NCBI GenBank assembly: GCA_963575645.1
Contig: OY754471.1
Span: 32,682,401 to 32,746,400, forward strand
DNA length: 64,000 bases
DNA from: Xanthostigma xanthostigma
Taxonomy: Eukaryota; Arthropoda; Insecta; Raphidioptera; Raphidiidae
Direction: 5' to 3'
Position numbers and translations under genes: made by a program
Shown: positions 43,290 to 54,707 of the stretch, piece after piece
How positions within the stretch are numbered: position 1 is the first letter of the stretch
Layout: each line of letters begins with the position of its first letter
The notes under the pieces: model-generated
Seen by the model: the letters and a program-made list of their open reading frames with translations, nothing else
Told to the model about the DNA's origin: nothing
Databases searched by the model: none

Positions 43290-44935
43290 TTTATACTCCA
43301 TACTAGCTGTAATATGTTAACAGTGCTAATGATCGCATGGTCGATGCACCTTTTGGTTTATTTTTGTGTTCATTAATGAAAAGAAAATATCTGAAGTAAT
43401 TACAAGGAAATACTACTGCAGTCTAAATCACGTTTATCGAGGGTGTACAAATTTAAAAGTATGAATAAAATTTTTGGAAATGTTTGGCATTGTACTTAAA
43501 CATCAATAGCACATAATTGAAAATATATTTATACATATTTTATTATTTGATAACAATATGAAAAATAACTTCTTTATTATATTTCTATCACGGCTCAATA
43601 GCTTTTTTAAATAATAATAATGATAATAATAGGGGCGACGACTGTATAGGAGGAACAACGATAGAGTAAAGCAGACAGTGACTTCCAAACTTTGTCGGCA
43701 TATATTGTAAATTATTCGACGGTATTCTTCTTATGACATTATTTTGGGGCCGCCTATTTTTTTATTGCGTTCAAATGTACAATACGTTCCCAATGATCTA
43801 TATAACAGCGTTCCGATTTAACAAATTGAAGAATTAGGTTTCAATGTTTTCTGAGGAAGTAATTTTAAAATTATGTTCAGATTATTCGAATCTTTTTAAA
43901 GATATTTCTGTTGTATATTTTAAATGTTAGTATTGTTGTGTCTTTCAATGTTGGTACTTGCCCCCCTTCACGACAAGGAAAAGTTTAGTTTGTGTCTGTA
44001 GTTGTACAGCAAAGGCAGTGTATGTTCGTAATTCGTACATGATGTTGTGACAATGTGTTTTTGTATAAGTAACAAAATATAATATTCTATCTATAATTAA
44101 AAGTGTAATCACAAATGTATCTTTATTTTGTATTTGAAATAAATTAAAAGAAAAGTATAAAACAATTTCAATTCCATCGTTTCAGTGAGATAATAAATTA
44201 AAACATAATAGTTATTTTTAAGTGAAATTTCGATGCCGATGCTTCTTTGGCTTGACTTAAATTCACATTTATTGCCAACTTTTCGAGATATTTATTCTTA
44301 TCTTAAGAGCACAAATGCCGTCTATTAATTGTTATATTTGCAGGATTCATTGAATATAAGCTATAAATGGATCATTTTTCGTGCTTGTTTTGAGCAAGAG
44401 CCAATTAGGAAACAGTATCTTGTCACGTGAACGATATAGACAAACGCCCACAGAAAAACATGGCATCATAATGTATGTTCTGTTCATAGACAATAAACGT
44501 TCGCATTTGTTAATATTCGAACTGTCACTGCGTGCGCACCAAACCTTTCTACAAAACCAGCTTTAATACACGCATCGTGTGAAGCGAACGCATAATAGCC
44601 ATCACGCTTGAAACCTTGAAGCAAAATCTAGCAAGGAATCTAGCGGCAAAACCAGCTTCCTGTGCAGCGACCTTTATTTACTTAAAATAAACAATACACA
44701 TAAAGTAAATTGAAACTAATTCGCAATTAAATGATTTCTCTTTTAAATGTAATCGGTAGATTCTTTTTTATTTTATAAAGTGTTACTAGTTTAGTGGATA
44801 CATCAGTAAGCAGGCTATAGTTACGTATATCATTTGAAATGTAGAACTGCAAGATATGTTAATTTAAAGCTATTAGTAATAATCGTTCTAGTTAATAGCG
44901 CGACGTTTGCATTTTGAATGATATAAATATATGTA
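43290..44935. other. Non-coding stretch, nothing recognised
   Basis: No gene, repeat copy or structured element that I can support. Small ORFs at 43503-43688 and 44381-44566 lack features. An AATAAA-rich AT stretch lies near 44140. Confidence 0.35.
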
Positions 44936-44939
44936 TATT

Positions 44940-45190
44940 TGGAAGGAAAGGGGAAGTCAGGTGGTGGACGCAAGTGGCTATGCCAGCGCGAGCTGGCGTA
45001 GGTCGACGTTGGTAATGTAAATAAATCATTATTAAATCCAATTCAAAAGTATTACTAAATTTAAAAGAACCTGATCAACCAACAACACTACATGGCGATC
45101 CTGCCAGCTCAGGCCAACACTACATGGCGACCCTGCCAGTTAACGTCAACACTACATGGTGATCCTGCCAGCTCAAGGCAACAATACACT
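44940..45190 (+). repeat. LTR-retrotransposon-like edge with tripled primer-site-like word
   Basis: A stretch with gtaaataaatcattattaaa is followed by three tandem ~31-base words: caacactacatggcgatcct (45086), caacactacatggcgaccct (45115) and caacactacatggtgatcct (45147), each followed by gccag. TGGCGAYCCTGCCAG directly after ACA looks like an LTR end plus a tRNA primer-binding site. No gag/pol is seen. Confidence 0.4.
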
Positions 45191-45678
45191 AGTATTACTT
45201 TCAATTTTTCTGTGTAATTTACATTAGAGAAAGAGAAACGATAAGCAAAATGTTGCTACATTATTAATGGCATTAATGAAAGTGTTCCAGTTTTAAAAGG
45301 GGAAACTTTTTTCTGTAACAAAAAATTGATGTGTTTAAAAAAAAATCGTATGTCCATGTGCAAAAGTGTGGGAATCGCTGGAATGAAGTGAAGCTTTGCA
45401 GTATCGAGTGCGGGTCTATAGAGAGGCAGGGTGGGCTTAGCTACAGGGTGATGGGGACCTGTTCAGGGCAGATAAGTCCAACTCATTCATGACAGGATTA
45501 AGAGATACACGAGCGCCACGTATGTGCCGCTTACTAACGCAATGCCGCGTCGACACCGTCCCGACCTTTTTTGCATATGGGTCTATATACACATTAACGA
45601 ACTGGAGTACTTTTCCAGATATTCGATCCGTATAGGTAATGTTATGAGTATTTGAGAAGTATCTGGGTAAGATAATTA

Positions 45679-45768
45679 TTTTTTTTGCTCGACGGGCAGA
45701 AAGCGTCAATTTTCGTCACGCTGCGCTAAACGAAGATGCCCCTTCCTGCCTACGTCGAGCAAAAAAAT
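45679..45768. repeat. Foldback 1 of a three-hairpin cluster
   Basis: ttttttttgctcgacgggcag and ctgcctacgtcgagcaaaaa pair. Immediately followed by two more foldbacks. Confidence 0.75.
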
Positions 45769-45776
45769 AGTATACA

Positions 45777-45890
45777 CACCACGGGAAGTAAAGTAAGAAA
45801 GCCTAAGATCACATCTTTGTTGACCTCGGCTTCGCCTCGGCCAACAATTATATGTGATCTCACACATTTCTTACTTTACTTCCCCAGATG
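45777..45890. repeat. Foldback 2 of the cluster
   Basis: Arms gggaagtaaagtaagaaa and tttcttactttacttccc plus gatcacat/atgtgatc pair. The loop hairpin is gttgacctcgg...cctcggccaac. Confidence 0.85.
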
Positions 45891-45897
45891 TGTAATA

Positions 45898-46058
45898 TAC
45901 TATTTTATACCTCGCTCTAAAGTACGCACTTCCGGCATCAGTTTTAAGGCAGAAAATCTAACATTTATGCATTGGTGGGTTACACGCACGCTAGATTTTC
46001 TGCCTTAAAATTGATTCCGAAAGTACGGACTGTTGACCGAGGTATTAAGAAAAATAGT
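45898..46058. repeat. Foldback 3 of the cluster; relative at 61412-61750
   Basis: tttaaggcagaaaatctaac and tagattttctgccttaaaa pair. Outer ends actattttatacctcg and cgaggtattaagaaaaatag also pair. The loop reads tttatgcattggtgggttac. A relative with the interior replaced lies near 61.4-61.75 kb. Confidence 0.85.
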
Positions 46059-46459
46059 TAATTTTATATATACACACTTGCTTTATGTACCAAAATTTAT
46101 TTTGTTTTTTTTTTACCTTTTTTTGAATATCAATCAGACCGAAATCAGTATCAGTTGATACTAGCTGTAATCTCAGATCTGATCAATTATGCATATAAAT
46201 TCACTTATAATTAGACAATGCTTCTTTTTTGTATAAATATTATTATTGGGAACTATTAGAGTATAATCTCCATATAAAAGATCTAACTAGTTTCTGTGGT
46301 ATTGTTAACGGTGTGTGTTTCTTTTAACCAATTGAAAACTCTAATACCAACTTTTTTCACGAAAATACCACACTACGTTGCAGAGTGTGTCTTAACAATA
46401 ATAATAATAGCAAACTTAAGCTAGATCTAAGAAATTATAATAGACAACAATACGCGCAT

Positions 46460-46838
46460 TGTTACGCACATTGTTATCGGAACCTCATAGAAGAACGCCG
46501 AAGAATGTTCCAGAATGCGGTCGAAGAACTTATATAAACAGCGCTAGCGTGGAAGCAGTCAGTCAGTTACGAGTCAATGTCAGTGTCAGCGAACAGTGTG
46601 CGAACGACATAAAAAAATAAGTGTTAAATATAGAAATAAATAGACATCTGTGAGATAAATACTTTCAGTACATAGTAGTTTAGTGTTTTAGAATTTGTTT
46701 GTTTTTGTAAATATATTGTATTATTTCATTTTTGCATTATTATAGAAAAGCACTTTTAGTTTATTTTTATTAACATTTGGTTTGGTAAATAAGCATTTTA
46801 AACAATAAACAAAGAACAATTTTGTTAGTTTTGTTACA
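46460..46838 (+). promoter_or_regulatory. Heat-shock-type promoter, possibly a solo LTR
   Basis: GAATGTTCCAGAA at 46503-46515 is a perfect three-unit heat-shock element (GAAnnTTCnnGAA). TATATAAA follows at 46531-46538, and an arthropod-type initiator TCAGTCAGT at about 46559, ~29 bases after the TATA. AATAAA occurs at 46635. No hsp ORF follows. Ends TGTTACGC and TTGTTACA would suit an LTR, but no matching target duplication is seen. Confidence 0.5.
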
Positions 46839-46839
46839 A

Positions 46840-47390
46840 TCATTTATACCTATAGTTAAAAAAATAATTTTTAAGTTATTCTTTACAATAATACTCACTT
46901 ATTGTACAAAAGAATAAGAAAAGTAGCAAACTTACATGTCAAAAATCAAAGTTTTACGTAAACATTTATTTTTAAACTCGCTAAAGTAAAGTACCCTCTC
47001 ATCACTTTTCCATGCTAAGTTTAGCGGGACATTAATTGTGCTTACGCGACACTCTATAAAGAACAAATGAAGTCGAAAATATAGCGTCAGAGGTATCAAA
47101 TCGATCGTGAAAAGTCCATGGTGCTATTTACTTCTCTAACTACCAGCCCCTAGCTCCCTTACGTGCTTATATCTACCTTGAACGTGGTGTTGTCTATACT
47201 CTATATGATATAGGTGTATTGAATGTCGATCAGCATGCGAATATCTTATTTGAACGTTTCGAATCTTCGATTCAGCTTAAATATTTAAATGTTATATTTT
47301 AATAATAATAACAACAGCCTCTATTAGGGACGGAGCTCAGCTAAGTTAGTCTTCCACTCAGAAAAAATTCAGAACAGAATATAATTTATA
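46840..47390. other. Non-coding stretch
   Basis: Nothing recognised. Confidence 0.3.
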
Positions 47391-48450
47391 TCTACGTTAC
47401 TATATAAAACTGAAGAGTTTGTTTGTTTGGTTGAACGCGCTAATTTCAGGAACTACTAGTTCGAATTGATTTTTTTTTTTGTTGGATAGTCCATTAACTT
47501 ATCGAGAAAGGCTATAGGCTATATAATATCACACTACGACCAATAGGAGCGGATTATCAAAAATTTTAAAATCCCCTGAATAAAAAGTTTAAAATAAATT
47601 ATAAAACAAAATTAAAAATTTACAAAAAACCCACGGGTGATGTAAACGTTGGATTAGAAAAAGGATTAAATAAAATTTTAGAATCCCCCGACTTAAAAGA
47701 GGTAAGGAACCAAAGAAAATCCGTCGGAGGCTGCCATTCGCTGCCCTCAATTAAGAATAGGAGAATATCAATTAAAGACTAGTTATTTACGTACCAAACG
47801 TGGTTTCAATCAGCCACATACTCTAAAATTGCAATATTTTAGTTCATTTGAGAGCAGTGAACGGCAGCCCCCGACTCATTTTCTTACCTCTTTTAAGTCG
47901 GGGGATTCTAAAATTTTATTTAATCCTTTTTCTATTCCAACGTTTACATCCGCCGTGGGTTTTTTGGAAATTTTTAATTTTGTTTTATAATTTATTTTAA
48001 ACTTTTTAGAGATTTTTTGCAAAATATTATTTTAGGTATACTTTTTCAGGAGCGTTAAAAAATTTTAAATGCTTGTGGTATAAACAACCCATCATACGTT
48101 TCTTTACAATTTATTTATTTGGATAGCTGGCAACATTCGTTTTTTTGAAGTGCGTCTGAATCGATTGAACCGTTTTCGAGATAATTGGCAACATTCGACT
48201 GCACAGATATACAAACAAACAAACAATCTCTCACCCTAAGCGCATATACCTGCCCCGTTCCGTCATGGGTAATGAAAAATGTTGCAAAATATAACGCAAA
48301 ACTTGTCCATCCGACAAAAACTTTCGAACGGTAACTCCGATCATCATGAAATTTGGACACAACATTCATCTCGGTAAACGAATATACCTTATGTCCCTAC
48401 CCCCCATTCGTTTTTTTATGCACCCGGGTGAAACCGGGCGGGACTGCTAG
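47391..48450 (+). mobile_element. Helitron-like element hosting a foldback
   Basis: Starts TCTACGTTACTATATAAAAC and ends caccc gggtgaaaccgggcggg, actgCTAG before T. Its start parallels 38514. The interior is interrupted by the 47576-48010 inverted repeat. The minus-strand ORF at 48115-48369 is repeat-derived. Confidence 0.6.
47576..48010. repeat. Foldback with ~165-base arms
   Basis: agtttaaaataaattataaa, acccacgg, aatcccccgacttaaaagag on the left are mirrored by ctcttttaagtcgggggatt, ccgtgggt, tttataatttattttaaact on the right. The ~110-base centre is unrelated. Nested in a Helitron-like element. Confidence 0.85.
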
Positions 48451-48454
48451 TATA

Positions 48455-50160
48455 ATATAATATAATATACAATATACAAAACACTAAAATAACACACCAA
48501 TAGAAGTGCACCTCAAAAATCAAGCTTCACTGGCGTGTTTCAAAATGGTTGCACATATTACCTTGCACGGCGTTTAAATGCAGGTAGAGTTATTAACATT
48601 TTTAACTGAACGAGCAGTTTATTATATAATTTAGCAGTCGTGAACGGTGAAAGAAAAAGATTTGATATAGGCGCATATTTACCTTATGTGTCTTCCCTGC
48701 CTTTCCCGGCCGTCCGTGTTTCTGACTTTTTGTTAGTTTTGCCCGCCGAGTTAGGTCCGAAACACTTCCGTGGTCCTGATTCTAATATCCTGATGGTCCA
48801 TCCATCTTGTGTTCCAGTTTCATTTGTGTGTATGTAGTAATATATTTAGTCACAATTATTTTATAGTTTAGTAAGTAGCTAAATACACAAACGTGTATAA
48901 GTCAAAAGTTTATAATAAAAAAAAAACATGTGGAATAAGAAACGGCATAATATGATGTTTAGATCGAATGCCAATATCGTGATGGCTGGAGCATATTAAT
49001 ACTTTTTCTCCTGAAATTACATGTAAAACTGTGATATAGTTGACATAGAATACACTTAAAAAATATCAAAATACATTTTGAAAATCTTTTAGTCTCATGA
49101 TTTGATATTCTAGGTAGAGTTACCATTCTAACTCCACAATACAATGGTACTAATTTGAAACAAATATCACAGCCACTATGCGCCAATTTCTTCTCTCAAT
49201 CTGTCACAACCCCAGAGCTTCTAAAATTTACAACCGTTTTTTATGTAATTTCATAGAGAGGTTGTTAACATGTCTGATTTGATAATGACCTTAGATTGCA
49301 ACCATATAATATGAAAAGGCATTGAACTGTAAATCGAGTCTGCTAAAAAAATAATTGATCGAATACATGTGCTCAACATATTTTTTTGTACAATTTTCAC
49401 TTCGAAGGAATTGCAAAGGAATGTCTAGGAAAAGACCTTTTAGCAGTGTACTATGGTTAATAAAAACATGGGTGACCAGGAGATCATATTTTATATTTGT
49501 GTTAATCACCATAATTTTTTTTTTTTAATTTTTGCATATTTTACACAAAGCAGGCCGGTTATATTTATTTTTAAAAGTACTCCACTTGCTCTTTTTATAA
49601 TATTATTCACGAATAGTTCAAATGATTCGTATGAGTCGGATCATTGTAACGATTCTGACATTAATGGATAGGGGTTTTACAGTAATTTTTACATAAGTAT
49701 GACAAATGGTCATAAAATACGTGCGGAAAATTGAGGAGACATTACATTAGTTATATCGATTAAATACGTTGTCATCATCGTGGCTGTTTTTATTTCTGTT
49801 ATTTTTCACCGTCTCTTCAAATGTAATTAAAATAATGGCATTGAATGTTTGTATTCAAAAATATATTTCGTATAAAAATGAGTTGCTAGTGATAATTAAT
49901 CATTGTCACCTGTGGTGGACTTGATATGAAATGACGTTAATTAAATAATTAATAACCAAGTTCTTCCAGATGAAGTGTCGATTCATATATATATTGTATA
50001 ATTGTGCGACTGTTTTCGACAGGTGACGAACTTTTGTAAATCGCCAAGTATGAAAAACATGAGTGCCACTTTTTACACGCTTTATATTAACTTCACTTGT
50101 AAGTTTGTATGTATGTTTGTAACTGTCATTTGGACTACAGCAAGTGGTTTATATAGCGGT
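48455..50160. other. Non-coding stretch
   Basis: An (ATAAT)-type run lies at 48451-48475. A single F1-family end (tctgatttgataatgacctt) lies near 49274. The 65-codon + ORF at 48640-48837 is less AT-rich than its surroundings but has no domain I recognise. Confidence 0.35.
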
Positions 50161-50187
50161 ATAATATGCCAACACAGCAAGTACACT

Positions 50188-50260
50188 GGCAGCCGTGCGG
50201 TCTAAGGCAAGGGTCAACTCTCGGCATCACGGGTCGTGGGTTTTAATCCCATCCATGCCG
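50188..50260 (+). repeat. tRNA-derived SINE head (tRNA-like)
   Basis: tggcagccgtgcggtctaag resembles a tRNA A box/D-arm region. gtgggttttaatcccat forms a T-arm and B box. Outer ggca/tgcc can pair. Anticodon stem is poor, so not a functional tRNA. A cggaaaa-type hairpin tail (ccgaaaaaaaaa...ttttcgg) follows. Confidence 0.55.
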
Positions 50261-50340
50261 AAAAAAAAATTGTTATTTTTCGGCAAATTTTTGACAATAA
50301 ATCGAACTAAAAAGTGGAAAATAAATATAGTTTAAAAAAA

Positions 50341-50534
50341 TTGGTTGTCTGTAAAGTTGGTTTACGGACGATAGTTTTACGTGATAACGTATTCCGCTCG
50401 AATATCATATTTAATAATCACGCACAGGGTCAGGCGGAACGTTAGGAACGTTACATTTTCGTGCATGCAGCCGGTGTTTCATCTTTTTAGATTGACGTGA
50501 TTCATTAATTTATAAGACGTTATCACCTCAAAAA
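50341..50534 (+). repeat. MITE family M1, copy 3, nested in M2-like sequence
   Basis: Same layout as 32227-32424. M2-type end sequence (aataaatatagtttaaaaaa and ctaaaaaacacgcttta) lies on both sides, so M1 inserted into an M2-family copy. Confidence 0.8.
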
Positions 50535-50574
50535 CTAAAAAACACGCTTTATGTCAAATTAAAAAGTGAAAAAT

Positions 50575-50795
50575 AAATATAGTTTAAAAAAAAACTAAAA
50601 AACACGCTTTATATCGAACTAAAAAGTAAAAAATATTTTTTTTAAAAATAAGCTTAAAAAGCGTGGGGCGCTCGATGTACGAAAATATGGAACAATGCGC
50701 CCCACGATTTTTAAGCTTATTTAAAAAAATTATTTTTTACTTTTTAGTTTGATATAAAAAGTGTTTTTTAGTTTTTTTAAACTATATTTATTTTT
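50575..50795. repeat. Palindromic MITE M2, copy B
   Basis: Arms as in 12924-13140, but the loop reads cgatgtacgaaaatatggaa, the reverse complement of copy A's loop. The element is therefore inserted in the other orientation. Confidence 0.85.
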
Positions 50796-50900
50796 AATCA
50801 TTATAGATCAACTATACCTATTTAAGGTTAAATTAATTTGTAATAGATTCCATCGTTACTCGATGTTATACGTTTTAAGTTTATTAAAACTTATGCTTGG

Positions 50901-51680
50901 TTGCAGAAAAGATTGTTGACAAAATAGATTTGGTAATGATCTTAGACTGTGATCATATCATTACAGTTTCCATGCATCAGGAGTAGTATAATGTTGAATT
51001 CAGAACAGTGATTCCAAAGTGGGCGCTACCGCCCCTTGGTTGGTGCTGCAGCTATCCAGGGGGGCGGTGATGGCCACAGGTGCGTTTGGGGGCGAATAAT
51101 TCTGAGTTCAACAAATAGTTTTATAAATTCAAACATCAATCTTTCTAATTTACACCTTTCTTTACTATATATATTTTACGAAAAAGGAATCATTATACAG
51201 GTGATCCATTTTAATCTTACCAGGCAGATATTTGAAAACAGTGGAGTTAAAAAAAAGTTTCCAACAAAAGCTGCACGGTTGTTAGGAAGACATCGTTCGG
51301 GGGTACAATCATCCCTCTTACCCCCAACCCGCTTCGGGGGTGGGGGTAAGTCAAATTTTTTAAATAGCAACCCTAATTTTTTATGACGTATTTTGATTGA
51401 GTTGGCCAAAAAAATACAACTTTCATTGGAAACTTTTTTTTCGAAAATGCAAATCTGTCAAGTTACCGAGCTGTCAAAATCAAATTTTTCAAAGCTCAAT
51501 GGGAAGGTAATTGAGAAAATTACAGGTGAAAAATAATTTTTCTTGAAGATTTCATGGACAGGACGAGATTTTCCAGATTTGTAAACATACATACTCATAC
51601 TCACATACTCATGTGTGTTTACAATCTAAGATCATTGTCAAATCATATTTTTTCTGATTCTTTCTGCAACCCAGCTTGGG
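50901..51680. repeat. Inverted-repeat element F1, copy 2, with nested hAT-like scrap
   Basis: Left ggttgcagaaaagattgttg, right mirrored as tttctgcaacccagc. Inside, cagtgattccaaagtgggcg with ctaccgcccc (51004-51035) looks like a hAT end. The overlapping 116- and 77-codon ORFs are repeat-derived. Confidence 0.55.
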
Positions 51681-52094
51681 TGTTCTATTCTAGTAGTTTC
51701 TTCGTACAACACAGTGGCTTGATCGACACGGTTTAGATTTGGGGTTTTTGACGGTAGACAATAATTACTTGTCTCTTTATTTCACATTTGCGCTATTGTT
51801 GGCATATCTGCACTCTTGTAACTAAGTCAATATTAAATAAATGAAATTATGTATATTATATAATCTAAGATGTACTTGGTCTTAGTCTGCAGGGTGTTGC
51901 GTTTAATCTGTTAAACTTTGAACTACACCAAAAGATCGTCTTAAAATGAACTTATTTATCATTATTTTATCAGGATTAATGAATTTCAGGTGTCGACTTT
52001 TCAAATGAAATCTTTAAATTGTGATTCATTGAAAATGTATTTTGTTGGATATTATTTAATTTGGATTCGTGATGTAACTGATGATTATTTTTGA
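51681..52094. other. Non-coding stretch
   Basis: Nothing recognised. Confidence 0.3.
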
Positions 52095-52188
52095 AGTAAA
52101 ACTTAATTCGATTCAATAAATAAAATTATCGACCAATTTTTCAGAAAATATAATCACAAAAGTATTTAATTATAGTTCAAAATACATA

Positions 52189-52231
52189 TCAATGACGTTT
52201 CGATCCGGATTTGGATCTTCTTCAGGATTGA
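52189..52231 (-). ncRNA. Best hammerhead-ribozyme-like motif of the window
   Basis: On the minus strand: tcaat, c, CTGAAGA, a, gatcc-aaatcc-ggatc, GAAA, c, GTC, attga. This gives stem I tcaat/attga (one bulged C), CUGANGA, a perfect 5-bp stem II, GAAA, a minimal stem III and a GUC cleavage triplet. This is the minimal hammerhead arrangement known from Penelope-like element repeats. The flanking 52095-52260 is shared in degenerate form with 38360-38480. Confidence 0.6.
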
Positions 52232-52260
52232 GCGAAAAGAATATAAAAATTAATTAATAA

Positions 52261-52949
52261 TTAGATTGTTAAAATTTCAAAAAATGAATGAGTCTTTGAA
52301 AAATAAAAATATTAATATCAAAATTAAAAATTAAAATTTAATTTGGAACGGTAAAGTAAAATTGATTTTTGAAATTGATATTGTAACGACCGTGTCTAAA
52401 TGTACGTATACAGTATACATACTATAAAAATAAGCTGCAGGACATTAAGCTAAGTTGGCGGCGAGGTAGAATATTTCCATTGTAACCTAACGGTAGCTGT
52501 TTCGATCTCGTCGGTTGCTGCCATTATATTTTTTTTGTATTTTTTTACAGTTATACCAAGATTACTTTTGTGGTGTGTAGTGTAAAATATACAGTCTCGT
52601 TTTCATTCTCTTTACTTTTAATCAAGAGCTAAATAACAAATCAGTATCCGCCTAACGTGAAACTCGTGTAAATGCTATTACTGATCATTATTTTCACTTT
52701 ACGCATCCATACAAGCTTTCATCTCCGCGTTCGCGTACGCCATTTTAAAGTAATTAGCAGTTTTAATGTATAAATATTTATCTGTGAAAACACACGCCTG
52801 ACATTATTTTTTGAATAAATCGTGACAGTACGACGTTATTTTTGTAACGCACCTTTGTGCAATATAAGCATAAAGTATAATTAAATATTTCAATATCCAC
52901 AAAAAGTAGTACCTATATTATAAAGCAGCAATTACAGTTTTGTAAATTA
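52261..52949. other. Non-coding stretch
   Basis: No gene recognised. 52440-52510 is slightly GC-richer (taagttggcggcgaggtag). Confidence 0.3.
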
Positions 52950-53160
52950 CTAGCGGCCCGGTCAGGCTTCGCCTGAATTTGTAGATGACCTCCGTTTATT
53001 GGATAACTTACGTTGCATAATTGGTCTACACGAAAAGTGTTTTTATTTTAACGTGATAATATAGCCTACGTCCATCCGGAAGGTCCTTTTAAATAGTGGT
53101 GAATATATTTTGAAATCGAATGAGTAATTTTGGAGATTACCTCTTACATCCAAACTGTAC
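52950..53160 (-). mobile_element. Helitron-like 3' end, minus strand
   Basis: On the minus strand ...caggcgaagcctgaccgggc and cgCTAG before T. It closely resembles the 26479 end (ctagcggcctggtccggctt). The internal limit is unclear. Confidence 0.55.
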
Positions 53161-53164
53161 CTCT

Positions 53165-54065
53165 ATGAAAGCTCACCGATAAAAGGGAAAAGAAAAAGTA
53201 AGTGTCTAATCATTTTTGGAAAACTTTTGAATGGTACTAAATTTGGCATCTTAACCTCATCGCCTGGGGGGAGGAGGGGGGTAATTTAAAAACGTCACAT
53301 GGGAACCCTTATATTTTATTGCAGATTCGGATTCCTTGCCTCAAAATACGTAAGTTTTGTTCGAAACAGTTTTTTCAAATTTCGTCGAAAATAATTTTGC
53401 AAGTTTCCATTTGAGAATTCATAAATTGCTCCCCCTCCTCCACCAACACATACCTTAGGGTGGTGTTTAGTGTCATTAGATAGCTTTTCCAACAACAAAA
53501 GGAAACGTATTTCTTGTTTTTTGTGATATAATGTGAATTTCTTTAGATTATTGGGTGCGCGGTACGTGCAGTCAAATTTTTTATCTAATACGCTGAATTT
53601 TTTAAAATTTCAGCGTATTAGATCAGAAATTTGAAAAACTGTTTCGGACAAATTTTACGTATTTTGATGGTAGCAATCCGAATCTATAATGAAATATAAG
53701 GGTTCCCATTTAACTTTTTTAAGTTACCCCCTCCTCACTCAAGTGAAGGGCATTGGCCCACTTTAGAATATTAATTGTTCACGTACAAACAACAACATAA
53801 ATCTACGATAATGTACATATTTCTTTGTCGCGAAATTTCTCCAGAAAGTCTTGTTGATCGATTTCGCTTCTAACAGTTTTCAAATTGTGTATAACTGGCA
53901 GCTGGTCATGGTAGCTTGAAAATTTGCTCCACCTCCCTAGGATAAAATCGTTGCTACGCCTATGGTGATGGGGTGAGGATGCCAAATTTAGTGCCATTCA
54001 AAAACTTTTCGAAAATTATTAGACACGTATTTTTTTCTTTTCCCCGTTATCGACGAACTTTCATA
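53165..54065. repeat. ~900-base foldback
   Basis: Arms pair over about 400 bases: aaaacttttgaatggtacta, aaatttggcatc, gggaacccttatattt on the left against aaatataagggttcccat, gatgccaaatttagtgccat, caaaaacttttcg on the right. The centre is a perfect hairpin ctaatacgctgaatttttta around 53585-53620. Two short ORFs on it are incidental. Confidence 0.85.
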
Positions 54066-54599
54066 GATATTAGGGTGGTACGGGTGGTCTGGAACATCGG
54101 AGCAAAGCCAGTGTGATTCCTTTTTAATGAATATTTGAAATGTGGTTCCTATTTCTATTTATTTGTTTGTCTGATCGTTTCGACTTTACGTTAAAAATAT
54201 GTTATGAAAACTCATTAAAAACAATTGTAATAGGTATTAAACGTTCCGTGTACTTCATGTTTTGTTTTTCTTTTTTTAATTTGGTAAACACATTCATTTA
54301 AAAAAAAGAGCATCAAAAAGTACATAAATATTTTCACAGGTAAATAAATAAATAAAAAAAAAAAACTATACAGTCAAACTCATTAGTCAAAGTGAACTAG
54401 CTCACACATACGCAGACATGAGGTTGCTGAAAAACGTTGTACGTACTGCTAATCAGTCATCATTCAGAAACCCGTTGAGAGAAAAGATAAAGTAACGCGT
54501 ATGGCGTGAAACACACGCGCAAGTGAAATGCAACTAGTTAACGTCCTGCTTGTACCGCATAAGGATTTCCCGATTTTCCCGGCAGTGCGCTGTGTTATT
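54066..54599. other. Non-coding stretch
   Basis: Nothing recognised. It would be intron if the 54627-54707 exon is real. Confidence 0.3.
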
Positions 54600-54622
54600 C
54601 ACACGCACACACACACACACAC
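54600..54622. repeat. (CA)n microsatellite
   Basis: About ten ca units, touching the putative minus-strand splice donor. Confidence 0.95.
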
Positions 54623-54626
54623 TTAC

Positions 54627-54707
54627 CTGAAATAGAACATAAATCGTCTTGTCGTTCACCTTATAAAGACAAGAATAGGCCACATAATGTAAATTGTCTA
54701 TGTTCAT
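54627..54707 (-). CDS. Possible first coding exon of an unseen minus-strand gene
   Basis: From ATG (cat at 54705-54707) the frame reads MNIDNLHYVAYSCLYKVN, then DKTIYVLFQ, 27 codons, and ends exactly at ttcag followed by gtaagtgtg, a strong donor in phase 0. The upstream sequence (54708-54960) is markedly GC- and CpG-richer than its surroundings, as expected for a promoter or 5' UTR. No downstream exon is recognised to the left and I do not recognise the peptide. It could be chance. Confidence 0.3.

Noticed and set aside
50188..50260. Functional tRNA gene
   Set aside because: D-arm and T-arm are recognisable, but the anticodon and acceptor stems do not pair well. A tRNA-derived SINE head is more likely.
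51036..51386. 116-codon + ORF
   Set aside because: Crosses a hAT-like scrap and the interior of an inverted-repeat element, with low-complexity codons.
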